Source: GCA-2715965 sp047608975 (GTDB lineage: Bacteria; Verrucomicrobiota; Verrucomicrobiia; Limisphaerales; JAYPXF01). From it: DNA of 64,000 bases. Under the pieces are notes generated by a model. The model was given only the letters and a program-made list of their open reading frames with translations, was not told the origin of the DNA and made no database searches. Positions 8,832-15,774 of this stretch are shown here, piece after piece (position 1 is the first letter of the stretch; each line of letters starts with the position of its first letter). Made by a program: the position numbers and the translations under genes. Where the stretch lies: assembly GCA_047608975.1 (NCBI GenBank), contig JBLFYM010000011.1, positions 1 to 64,000 of the forward strand. Direction: 5' to 3'.

Positions 8832-10253
8832 ATGTCCGAATTTAACGATCTGATGAATCGCAGGCTGATGCTCCAACGGAGCGCAGTCGGGTTTGGTGGC
8901 GTGGCCCTATCCGCCCTGATGGGCGCTCAGCCATCGAATGGAGCAGCGGCTGGACAGAATCCGTTGACGTCGCAGAAACCGATGCTGAAACCCCGGGCCA
9001 AGCGGGTGGTGTTTCTCTTCATGAAAGGTGGGCCGTCCCATGTTGATACCTTCGATCCCAAACCTGCCTTGGATCGAGATCACGGGAAGCCGCCCCCATT
9101 CGATCTGCCCAAAGTCACCTTCGCCCAACAGGGGAATCTGTTGAAGTCGCCGTGGGAATTTCAACAGCATGGTCAGGGAGGGCTGCCTATCAGCAGTCTG
9201 TTTCCCAATGTCGCCCGCTGCGCCGACGAGCTGTGTGTGCTCCGTTCCGTTCACGGTACCAACCCGTCACATGGAGGGGCGCTGCTCAAACTGAATACCG
9301 GGAGTGATAATTTTATTCGGCCAAGCATGGGTGCCTGGGTGGTCTATGGATTGGGGACGGAGAACGAGAACCTTCCCGCGTTCCTTACCATCTGTCCCAC
9401 CCTTGCCCACGGAGGAGTGACGAATTGGGGCGCGCAGTTCCTACCGGCGCATTGTCAAGGGACCCCGATTGGAAATGCCAGTCTGGCGGCCACCCAGGCG
9501 ACGGTTAAGAACATCCGGAACGAACGGATCGACAGCGGCTCGCAACGACGTCAACTCGATCTGATCGCGGCAATGAATCGGGATCATTTTCAGGCCAGCG
9601 GCGCAAATCGCGCATTGCTCGGCCGCATGAATTCATTCGAACTCGCCTATCGCATGCAGACCGCGATGCCGGATGCACAGGATATTTCCGGAGAGTCCAA
9701 AGCGACGAAGAATCTGTATGGCATTGACAATCCGGTGACGGAGGATTTTGGCCGGCAATGTCTCATGGCGCGGAGATTTCTGGAACGCGATGTTCGCTTT
9801 GTGCAGGTGACGCACAGTGACAGTTACGTGCAGTGGGATCAGCACGGAAATCTTTATCACGGCCACACGAAGAACGCGGCCGAAGTGGACAAGCCGATCG
9901 CGGGATTCCTACAGGACCTCAAGTCACGCGGCTTGCTCGAAGATACGCTGGTGATGTGGGGTGGTGAATTCGGGCGCACTCCAACCGCCCAGGGAACCAA
10001 CGGTCGCGATCATAATCCGCACGGCTTCACAATGTGGTTCGCGGGTGCCGGCGTGAAGGGCGGCACAGCGTATGGATCGACGGACGAATACGGCTACTAC
10101 GCCCAGGAGAACAAGATGCACGTTCACGACCTCCACGCGACTTTGCTGTACGCGCTGGGGTTGGAACATACCAAACTCACCTTTCGTCACGCTGGTCGCG
10201 ATTATCGGTTGACGGATGTTCACGGCACCGCCGTCACGGAGATATTTGCGTAA
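8832..10253 (+). CDS. DUF1501 protein (Tat-exported, sulfatase/phosphatase-fold-like), module 1
   Basis: A 473-residue DUF1501 protein, the standard partner of PSCyt/PSD1 proteins. The N-terminus has a Tat-like leader (NRRLMLQRSAVGFGGVALS). Family landmarks are present: VVFLFMKGGPSHVDTFDPKP, the region ending GMTLxxx is replaced by FGRQCLMARRFLERDVRFVQV, and the conserved WGGEFGRTPTAQGTNGRDHNP and LTDVHG segments that look like metal-binding parts of an alkaline-phosphatase-like fold. No reaction has been assigned to the family as far as I know. It begins 6 nt after the cytochrome gene and is the last intact gene before a decayed toxin-antitoxin locus. Confidence 0.93.
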   Translation: MSEFNDLMNRRLMLQRSAVGFGGVALSALMGAQPSNGAAAGQNPLTSQKPMLKPRAKRVVFLFMKGGPSHVDTFDPKPALDRDHGKPPPFDLPKVTFAQQGNLLKSPWEFQQHGQGGLPISSLFPNVARCADELCVLRSVHGTNPSHGGALLKLNTGSDNFIRPSMGAWVVYGLGTENENLPAFLTICPTLAHGGVTNWGAQFLPAHCQGTPIGNASLAATQATVKNIRNERIDSGSQRRQLDLIAAMNRDHFQASGANRALLGRMNSFELAYRMQTAMPDAQDISGESKATKNLYGIDNPVTEDFGRQCLMARRFLERDVRFVQVTHSDSYVQWDQHGNLYHGHTKNAAEVDKPIAGFLQDLKSRGLLEDTLVMWGGEFGRTPTAQGTNGRDHNPHGFTMWFAGAGVKGGTAYGSTDEYGYYAQENKMHVHDLHATLLYALGLEHTKLTFRHAGRDYRLTDVHGTAVTEIFA

Positions 10254-10285
10254 AAGCTCGTAGCTGGTCGCGGTCCGCTGAGGCC

Positions 10286-10402
10286 ATGCAACGGCGGATG
10301 CGCTTGCTGGAGGGAATCGCGAGGGGCGAACGGGCGATCGATGAGGATCGGGTTGTCACTCATGCGGCGGCCAAGAAGCGGATGAAACGATGGCTCAGTT
10401 GA
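10286..10402 (+). pseudogene. Truncated antitoxin remnant of a ParE-type toxin-antitoxin locus
   Basis: A 38-residue open frame (MQRRMRLLEGIARGERAIDE to the C-terminal KKRMKRWLS) matches the tail of small antitoxins that precede ParE toxins, where a VTHxxAKKRMxxW ending is common. An intact antitoxin would be about 70-90 residues, and the upstream in-frame sequence runs into the end of the DUF1501 gene, so the DNA-binding N-terminus seems to be missing. Its stop (10400-10402) overlaps the toxin start at 10390 by 13 nt, the overlap usual for such pairs. The ATG at 10286 is simply the first in frame. Confidence 0.5.
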
Positions 10403-10569
10403 TATGGACCGAGCCCGCATCGGCGGATCTGGACGCCATTGCGGATTACCTCGCACTGGATGACGAGGAGGCGGCAAAACGGTTGGTCGCCAAAATTTTC
10501 CGGCAGGTGGAGCAATTGCTCGACCATCCCGAAAGCGGATCAGTCCCGACGGAGTTACGTCCGGACAAA

Positions 10570-10611
10570 TCGTACCGACAGATCGTACCGACAGATCGTA
10601 CCGACAGATCG
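10570..10611 (+). repeat. 13-bp tandem repeat, 3 copies plus 3 bases, inside the toxin gene
   Basis: The unit tcgtaccgacaga occurs at 10570-10582, 10583-10595 and 10596-10608, followed by tcg. Copies are identical. Because 13 is not a multiple of three, each gain or loss changes the reading frame; one or four copies would be in frame with the ParE C-terminus. Confidence 0.95.
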
Positions 10612-10624
10612 TCGAACCACCCTG

Positions 10625-10666
10625 TCGGGTATGCTATCGGGTATGCTATCGGGTATGCTATCGGGT
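10625..10666 (+). repeat. 12-bp tandem repeat, 3 copies plus 6 bases, inside the toxin gene
   Basis: The unit tcgggtatgcta occurs at 10625-10636, 10637-10648 and 10649-10660, followed by tcgggt. Copies are identical and frame-neutral (4 codons each). It lies 14 bp after the 13-bp array, so two independent expansions hit the same short stretch of the toxin gene. Confidence 0.95.
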
Positions 10667-10812
10667 GCGCGGAAAGAAGATCTTCATTGTGCACGTCATG
10701 CGTGGGGAGATTTTGCTCAAAAGGGGCTGGCTGAAAATAAAGTCGTCGGACGGGCGTGGCTCATGCCAAGGAAGCCCCTGCGCCGATCGAGCCCGGCGAG
10801 ATCTACAACCGT

Positions 10813-11113
10813 GAACTTACGGACAAAGATCACCGTCAGGCCCTCCACGGGTGAAACCAGCCCTAGCGTTGGGTGAGGCATCAGACTGGTGCTGGGGCGA
10901 ATCTTCTCATCCGGATTGGGATAAAGTCGAATCATCCCGAATTATCTCAAATCAGGTCGAATACCCTCTCTTTTGACCGACTTTTGGCCGCTCGAATCTC
11001 TACAAAGTCGCTCGTTGTAGAATTCGGAATTCCGGCTGGCGGACCAGCCAGGCCGATTCAATGTCCAGTTCCAGCGTGGGAGTCAGTCGTCCAAGTGATC
11101 TTGGCTAACTCGG
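10813..11113. other. Intergenic stretch without a supported gene
   Basis: No coding pattern, RNA gene or mobile element recognised. The only structure seen is a short hairpin, ggctgg/ccagcc, at 11034-11049. Confidence 0.5.
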
Positions 11114-11413
11114 TTAGCGCTTCGGCATCTCAAGCGTCAGCGTCGACGCCCCCATGAGCACCACAAAGTGCGTCCATTGGAATTGCTCCCTTCGACTCGT
11201 GGCTACTTGAGCTACGTAGACCATGAACTTGTTGAACTTACCCAGACCGTGCTCAGTTGTAATACCTTTGACCAGCGCAATGGCTTCGCCGCTCGGTTTG
11301 TCCAAATCATCAGCCCCTGCGCCCTCAACGGAAATTTGCCATATGGCAAATTTGGAAACGATGCCGTAGAGCGAACTGAAAGGGCCCGTAGTTATACAAC
11401 TCCTCACTTGCAC
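11114..11413 (-). CDS. Small hypothetical protein (weak)
   Basis: A 99-residue frame with a GTG start at 11413. The middle (AGADDLDKPSGEAIALVKGI) and the end (HFVVLMGASTLTLEMPKR) have a reasonably natural residue mix, unlike the arginine- and proline-rich antisense frames seen elsewhere. It overlaps the frame at 11404-11658 by 10 nt, and the two could be pieces of one frameshifted gene. No family recognised; base composition is lower in G+C than the neighbours, which hints at acquired or decaying DNA. Confidence 0.25.
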   Translation of the reverse strand: MQVRSCITTGPFSSLYGIVSKFAIWQISVEGAGADDLDKPSGEAIALVKGITTEHGLGKFNKFMVYVAQVATSRREQFQWTHFVVLMGASTLTLEMPKR

Positions 11414-11658
11414 CGGAATGAATGACCCGCGGAGTTAAGTGATGTCATCTCCACCATGAAGCTAGGAGTATTTCCCTGTTGATCTGTTACAAACTCGGCG
11501 CTTCTGGCTCCGTCCAGAAGCGTTCGGCCGCAGTTCTCCTGAAACACAAAGACCGCAAGGTCAGTTGGGAAGCCAAAAAAGAATCCATCCTCAAGAACCT
11601 TGAGTCGTTGGGGTAGCGACGGGCTTTGGCCGTAGATTACGGCACTGCATTCCGCCAC
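11404..11658 (-). CDS. Small hypothetical protein (weak)
   Basis: An 84-residue frame with a GTG start at 11658 (MAECSAVIYG, then VLEDGFFFGFPTDLAVFVFQ). Its composition is plausible for a small soluble protein with a hydrophobic core, but I recognise no domain and see no ribosome site. It ends within the start of the next minus-strand frame. It may be a remnant of a larger gene, since the two frames are offset by one base. Treat as tentative. Confidence 0.25.
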   Translation of the reverse strand: MAECSAVIYGQSPSLPQRLKVLEDGFFFGFPTDLAVFVFQENCGRTLLDGARSAEFVTDQQGNTPSFMVEMTSLNSAGHSFRCK

Positions 11659-11682
11659 ACTTCAGGGCCCCAAAGGACGCCG

Positions 11683-14600
11683 CTATGGTAATCGCAAGCG
11701 GAAAAACCGACGATTCCCGGTCGGGCTGATTATTGCTTTCAACTGATTGCCCTCGGCTTGGAAGGTGACGGCCTCAGAGTTCCACGCCGCGGCATCAAAT
11801 TGCCCGCGACCATCGAGATTAAATCCGGTGGCGGCACCGTCCCAGCGGATGACGACGTTGCCGCCTTCCCGGGTGATCTTGAGCAGCGGCGGCGCGGGAC
11901 GGAGCGTCGCCGGCACGCCCTCGAGAATGGTGCCGCCGGCTCCGACAGCCAGAAATCGGGTATTCAGATAGCGCACACGCCAGAGGCTCGAGCCACCGGT
12001 GGCCAAGCCCAGAAACTCCCAGCTGTCACCGTCCCCTGAGCGATACACCCCACCAGCGATGTCGGTGGCCACAAAGATGCCGGCGCCACCGGTGACTTGC
12101 GTTAGCTCGACGGCATTCGTGCTGGCGAGTCGGAGCGTCCAATTGCTCCCGTCGCTCGACGTGAGAATCACGCCGCGAGCGGATGAACCGTGACCGCGAT
12201 CGTTGAACGCACTGCCTCCCACGGCCACGAAACGACCGTTGCTGTAGTCGATACCCCAGATCGGATCCGGACTGGGTGTCAGGTTGGGTGTCCAGGTCTG
12301 GCCGTCGGTGGAGGTCATCACGTAGGCGTCTCGGGAAGATCCGGGTTGGCCAATGAATGTTTCCTGGGCCGTGGCGGCGAACACGCCATTGCCGAACGTC
12401 ACGGAACCCATCCAGACCGGCGGATCCTCCGGTGTCGCGTGCTCGGTCCACGTGACCCCGTCGGTGGACACCAGCGAGGCGCCGTTGCCCGTGTCCAGAG
12501 TCCAACCGGGGACGACAAAGCGCCCGTTTCCGTAGGCTATGCCATTCACAACCTTGTTGGTGCTCATATAGCGTATCTGCCAATTCACCCCGTTCCCAGA
12601 GGTCAATATCTGACCGCCAGCGGGCCCGGTTCCCACGGCAACAAACTGTCCATTGGCATATTCGACTTCGTAGAGCGGGTCTCCATTCCCGGCGACCCGC
12701 CGGGTCCAATTCACTCGATCACCGGAAGTCAGCACGCCGTCTTCACCCACGGCCACGTAAATGCCGCTGCCCAGAGCGACATCGTAAATGGGTCGGACAC
12801 AGGAGCCCTTCAGCACCTGCCAATCCGCGGCTGTCGTGGTCGATAGAATCACCGAGGTGGCGGCCCCTTGTGCGCCATTGGGAAATAATCCTCCCACCAC
12901 CACAAAATCGTTCCTACCGGCCAACCAGCGGACGTGCCAGAGATCGTCGGGAACCGGCGAGGTCGACTGCGTCCAAGTGGACCCATTGGCGGAGGACCAG
13001 ACAGTGCCACCCTGACCAACGGTGACAAATCGGTTGTTGCCGTAGGCCACGCGGAACAAAACCGCTCCGGTCTGGCTCACGCGTTGCGTCCAGGTTTGAC
13101 CGTCTGGTGAGGTCACGATCGCTCCACTGGAAAAGAAATCTCCGCCGACGGCGGCAAAGGTGCCATTGCCATGAGTGATTCCGAAAAGTGGCGGGGTGTT
13201 CGCAAGGGCGTTACGCTGCCAGGATTGGCCATCCGTGGAGGTATAGATGAATCCCGCTGCCGGCTGAAAAGTGGAACCCACCGCGACGAATTGACCGTTC
13301 CCGAAGGCCACCGCGTTCGCCCCTTCACCCGCGTTGGAATTGATCTGGTTGCGCGTCCAATTGATGCCGTCCGTGGAGGTCGCGGAGAACGGACCGCCTC
13401 CTTCTGCCCCTTCGCCCACTACCACGAAGCGGCCGTTGGCATGCACGATCGAATAGCCCCGGTCGTTGGAGAACACCTGTCGCTGCACCCAGTTCAGTCC
13501 GTCGGTCGACGTCATGATCCGGGTGACATTGGTTGACACCGAATAATCCGTTCCCACCGCGACAAATAATCCCGCCCCATAAACCACTTCAATCCACGAA
13601 GCAAACACACCCGGCAAAACCCGTTGCCATCCGCTGCCGGATGTCTGTCGCATCACCAATCCGGCTTCCCCCACGGCCACCAGCGCCCCGTTGCCTTCGG
13701 CCACGTCGAACACCGGAAGATTCATGCCATCCATTACCACATTCCAAAAACTGCCGTTGGCGGTCGTATAGATGGAAGGCACGCCCGACCCGCTACTATG
13801 CGATTCACCCACGACGACAAAACTGCCACCGATGTGAGCCACGCCATAGAGCGGATCGGTGAAGGGTTTGACATGGGACGTCCAGCTTGCGCCGTCGGCA
13901 GAAGTGATCACGCTGCCACCTGAACCCACCGCCAGGAATCCGTTCGGGCCACCCGCCACGGCGTTGAGATGACCAGCCGTCGTACTCCGTTGCGTCCAGG
14001 TTTGACCGTCTGGTGAGGTCACGATCGCTCCACTGGAAAAGAAATCTCCGCCGACGGCCACAAACTGACCATGCGCGTAGACCAGCCCGAGCAACAAACC
14101 CGGAGCCGTGATGGACTGTTGTGTCCAAGCGCTGCCATCAGCAGAGACCCACGCGGAACTGCTCCCGTCTTGTCCGACGGCGACAAAGCCATTGGGACCG
14201 GTGGCAATGGAATTGACCACCGCCCCCATCCCACCGAGGGATTGGCGAGTCCATTCCACCCCATTGGGAGAGGTGTAGACAGTGGCTTCCCCGAACAACC
14301 CGCCCGTTCCCGCAGCGACAAACTGTCCATGGCCAAAGGCAATGTCGTTGATAAAATCTCCCGGTAATGCGTATCGCCGATCCCAGTGGATGCCGTTGCG
14401 CGAAGTCGTCACGAAGCCAACACTGCCAGACGCAGTAGAGGATACTCCCACCGCCACGAACATGTTCTGCGCATACACGACCGCGTGGAAATGCCCCTCA
14501 CCGCTGAATTGCCGCTGCCAGGTCACACCGTCCAGCGAGCGCAAAACCGTCCCGCCTCCGCCCACGGCCACGTAGACGCCGTTGCCCTTCGTCACATCAA

Positions 14601-15447
14601 CGAGCGGTCCGCCTGCCCCCGATTTGATGAAGGTCGGCTCCAACACCTGGCTGCCGGGATCGCCGGCGTGCAGTTGCGGATACTCAAAAGTAAAAGTGCC
14701 GGTCTGAGCCTCGGACGCATTGGTCGTGCTGAAGATCAGGAAACTGCCGGAAACAGCGGAATCGAAGAACAACTTGAACGCGGTGGATGGCCCGGTTTCC
14801 GAATCATTCATGCTGAACTCGGCTCCCGAATCGGAATTCTTGGTGTATGTCGAGGTACCCGAACTGGATACGACGTTTCCGAAAAGTGCCTCGTTGGTAT
14901 AAGTGTTGTCCGCCCTGGGCTGAAAGCGGGTCGAACCCGAATTGGCAAACTGCCCCGTTCCTTCGGTGATCGTAGTCGTCACAATAGTACCGGCGATATT
15001 CGCAGGTGAAATCCCTCGGCGCGCAACGAAGTATCCCTGTTGGATGGCTCCCGGCACACTGGGCAGGGACAGCGAGAAGATCCCCTGCCGCGGAGAACTG
15101 AAAACCAGTTGGTTGTCCGCCCCGGCCCCGATTCCCGAATCAACGAAGCTCAGCGTGGCCGTGGTCGCCGACTGCTTGGAGTAGGTATACGTACCCACGC
15201 CGCCCTCCGTATCGCCGCTGATCCTCACCACCGCGTACGAATTGTCCGCCCCGGAAGGCAGAAACCGATACTCCCCGCTCGTCGCAAACGGAGCCGTCGC
15301 ATTGGTAATCGTGACGACTATTGTGTAACCGCCGAAGGAGTCCAGCGCTTGCGCTTCGGCCTGATGGGAAAGAATTAACGACGCCAGAACGGCTGCGGAA
15401 AACGCGCACATCCGACGTCCCATAGAATTAATTACAGATTTGGTCAT
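11683..15447 (-). CDS. Secreted repeat protein, about twenty TSxDGxxW beta-propeller-like repeats
   Basis: About 1,254 residues. I start at the ATG at 15447, which gives a leader (GRRMCAFSAAVLASLILSHQ, cleaved near QAEAQA); the longer frame passes through a ten-base C run and is not leader-like. Residues ~35-265 hold two copies of a ~115-residue beta-rich module (TITNATAPFATSGEYRF and TTITEGTGQFANSGSTRF). The bulk is about twenty repeats of 45-50 residues combining a GNGxFVAVG strand with TSxDGxxWTxR, like the bladed BNR/YCF48-type propellers; more than one propeller is likely. The last ~65 residues (VVIRWDGAATGF to RRFFRLRLP) form an end module common on verrucomicrobial surface proteins. 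Probable role: surface display or binding; no catalytic motif. Confidence 0.85.
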   Translation of the reverse strand: MTKSVINSMGRRMCAFSAAVLASLILSHQAEAQALDSFGGYTIVVTITNATAPFATSGEYRFLPSGADNSYAVVRISGDTEGGVGTYTYSKQSATTATLSFVDSGIGAGADNQLVFSSPRQGIFSLSLPSVPGAIQQGYFVARRGISPANIAGTIVTTTITEGTGQFANSGSTRFQPRADNTYTNEALFGNVVSSSGTSTYTKNSDSGAEFSMNDSETGPSTAFKLFFDSAVSGSFLIFSTTNASEAQTGTFTFEYPQLHAGDPGSQVLEPTFIKSGAGGPLVDVTKGNGVYVAVGGGGTVLRSLDGVTWQRQFSGEGHFHAVVYAQNMFVAVGVSSTASGSVGFVTTSRNGIHWDRRYALPGDFINDIAFGHGQFVAAGTGGLFGEATVYTSPNGVEWTRQSLGGMGAVVNSIATGPNGFVAVGQDGSSSAWVSADGSAWTQQSITAPGLLLGLVYAHGQFVAVGGDFFSSGAIVTSPDGQTWTQRSTTAGHLNAVAGGPNGFLAVGSGGSVITSADGASWTSHVKPFTDPLYGVAHIGGSFVVVGESHSSGSGVPSIYTTANGSFWNVVMDGMNLPVFDVAEGNGALVAVGEAGLVMRQTSGSGWQRVLPGVFASWIEVVYGAGLFVAVGTDYSVSTNVTRIMTSTDGLNWVQRQVFSNDRGYSIVHANGRFVVVGEGAEGGGPFSATSTDGINWTRNQINSNAGEGANAVAFGNGQFVAVGSTFQPAAGFIYTSTDGQSWQRNALANTPPLFGITHGNGTFAAVGGDFFSSGAIVTSPDGQTWTQRVSQTGAVLFRVAYGNNRFVTVGQGGTVWSSANGSTWTQSTSPVPDDLWHVRWLAGRNDFVVVGGLFPNGAQGAATSVILSTTTAADWQVLKGSCVRPIYDVALGSGIYVAVGEDGVLTSGDRVNWTRRVAGNGDPLYEVEYANGQFVAVGTGPAGGQILTSGNGVNWQIRYMSTNKVVNGIAYGNGRFVVPGWTLDTGNGASLVSTDGVTWTEHATPEDPPVWMGSVTFGNGVFAATAQETFIGQPGSSRDAYVMTSTDGQTWTPNLTPSPDPIWGIDYSNGRFVAVGGSAFNDRGHGSSARGVILTSSDGSNWTLRLASTNAVELTQVTGGAGIFVATDIAGGVYRSGDGDSWEFLGLATGGSSLWRVRYLNTRFLAVGAGGTILEGVPATLRPAPPLLKITREGGNVVIRWDGAATGFNLDGRGQFDAAAWNSEAVTFQAEGNQLKAIISPTGNRRFFRLRLP
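13082..13152. repeat. 71-bp exact duplicate, copy 1 (partner at 13988-14058)
   Basis: Bases 13082-13152 and 13988-14058 are identical over 71 bp and differ at both flanks. Both encode the same blade segment (GGDFFSSGAIVTSPDGQTWT) in frame, 906 bp (302 codons) apart. The other blades have diverged, so this is a recent duplication or gene conversion within the repeat array. Confidence 0.93.
13988..14058. repeat. 71-bp exact duplicate, copy 2 (partner at 13082-13152)
   Basis: Second member of the pair described at 13082-13152. Recombination between the copies would remove or add a frame-preserving 906 bp. Confidence 0.93.
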
Positions 15448-15774
15448 TGTGGGATCAATGCAATGTACTCGTATAAAGCCCCCCCCCCGAAAACGACAAG
15501 CCAATTCTGTATGCACTGGATGCGACCTCCTTAAATAGATCAGGCCGTCTTATTCTCGACGAGGTTTGTTCATCGCCAGAATGGCATCAACCTGAAGTTT
15601 ACAAGTGTCCCAAACCGATGAGATAGTGTCCCAAGCCAGATGGGATTTCTCAGGGGCGACTGTGCGCACCGGAGATACTTTGTCATGGGGCCGCATTTGG
15701 AGTCCTCCGCGACGCGCGAAATAGCGGGCGAAGCGGATTGAAACAGAATCATTATTACAGAATCATCATGACTC
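15448..15774. other. Divergent intergenic region with a ten-base C tract
   Basis: This 327-bp region separates the minus-strand repeat protein (start 15447) from the plus-strand fusion protein (start 15775), so it should hold both promoters; I could not place them confidently. Ten consecutive C residues occupy 15479-15488, about 32 bp upstream of the minus-strand start (a G tract on the transcript strand). An imperfect direct repeat, agtgtcccaa followed by a cc-gatg block, occurs at 15604 and 15625. Another short repeat, acagaatcat, lies just before the start at 15775. Confidence 0.6.

Larger units (their letters stand above)
10390..10812 (+). pseudogene. ParE/RelE-family toxin disrupted by tandem repeats
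   Basis: The first ~60 residues are a clear ParE N-terminus (MAQLIWTEPASADLDAIADY, then LLDHPESGSVP and LRPDKSYRQIV). From 10570 the gene contains three copies of a 13-bp unit and, from 10625, three copies of a 12-bp unit. As it stands the frame ends at 10734 with nonsense (PVGYAIGYAIG...). Taking out two 13-bp units (26 bp) restores the family C-terminus in frame: YRQIVEPPCRVCYRVRGKK and then IFIVHVMRGEILLKRGWLK, running to a stop at about 10812. The 12-bp repeats keep frame and only add residues. The locus is therefore an inactive toxin, by decay or by reversible repeat-number change. Confidence 0.75.

Noticed and set aside
10570..10666. Possible CRISPR array
   Set aside because: Units are 12-13 bp and directly adjacent with no spacers; they are tandem duplications.
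10439..10876. Alternative frame through the toxin repeats with LSGM repeats
   Set aside because: It has no family N-terminus and is produced only by the repeat expansion in another frame.
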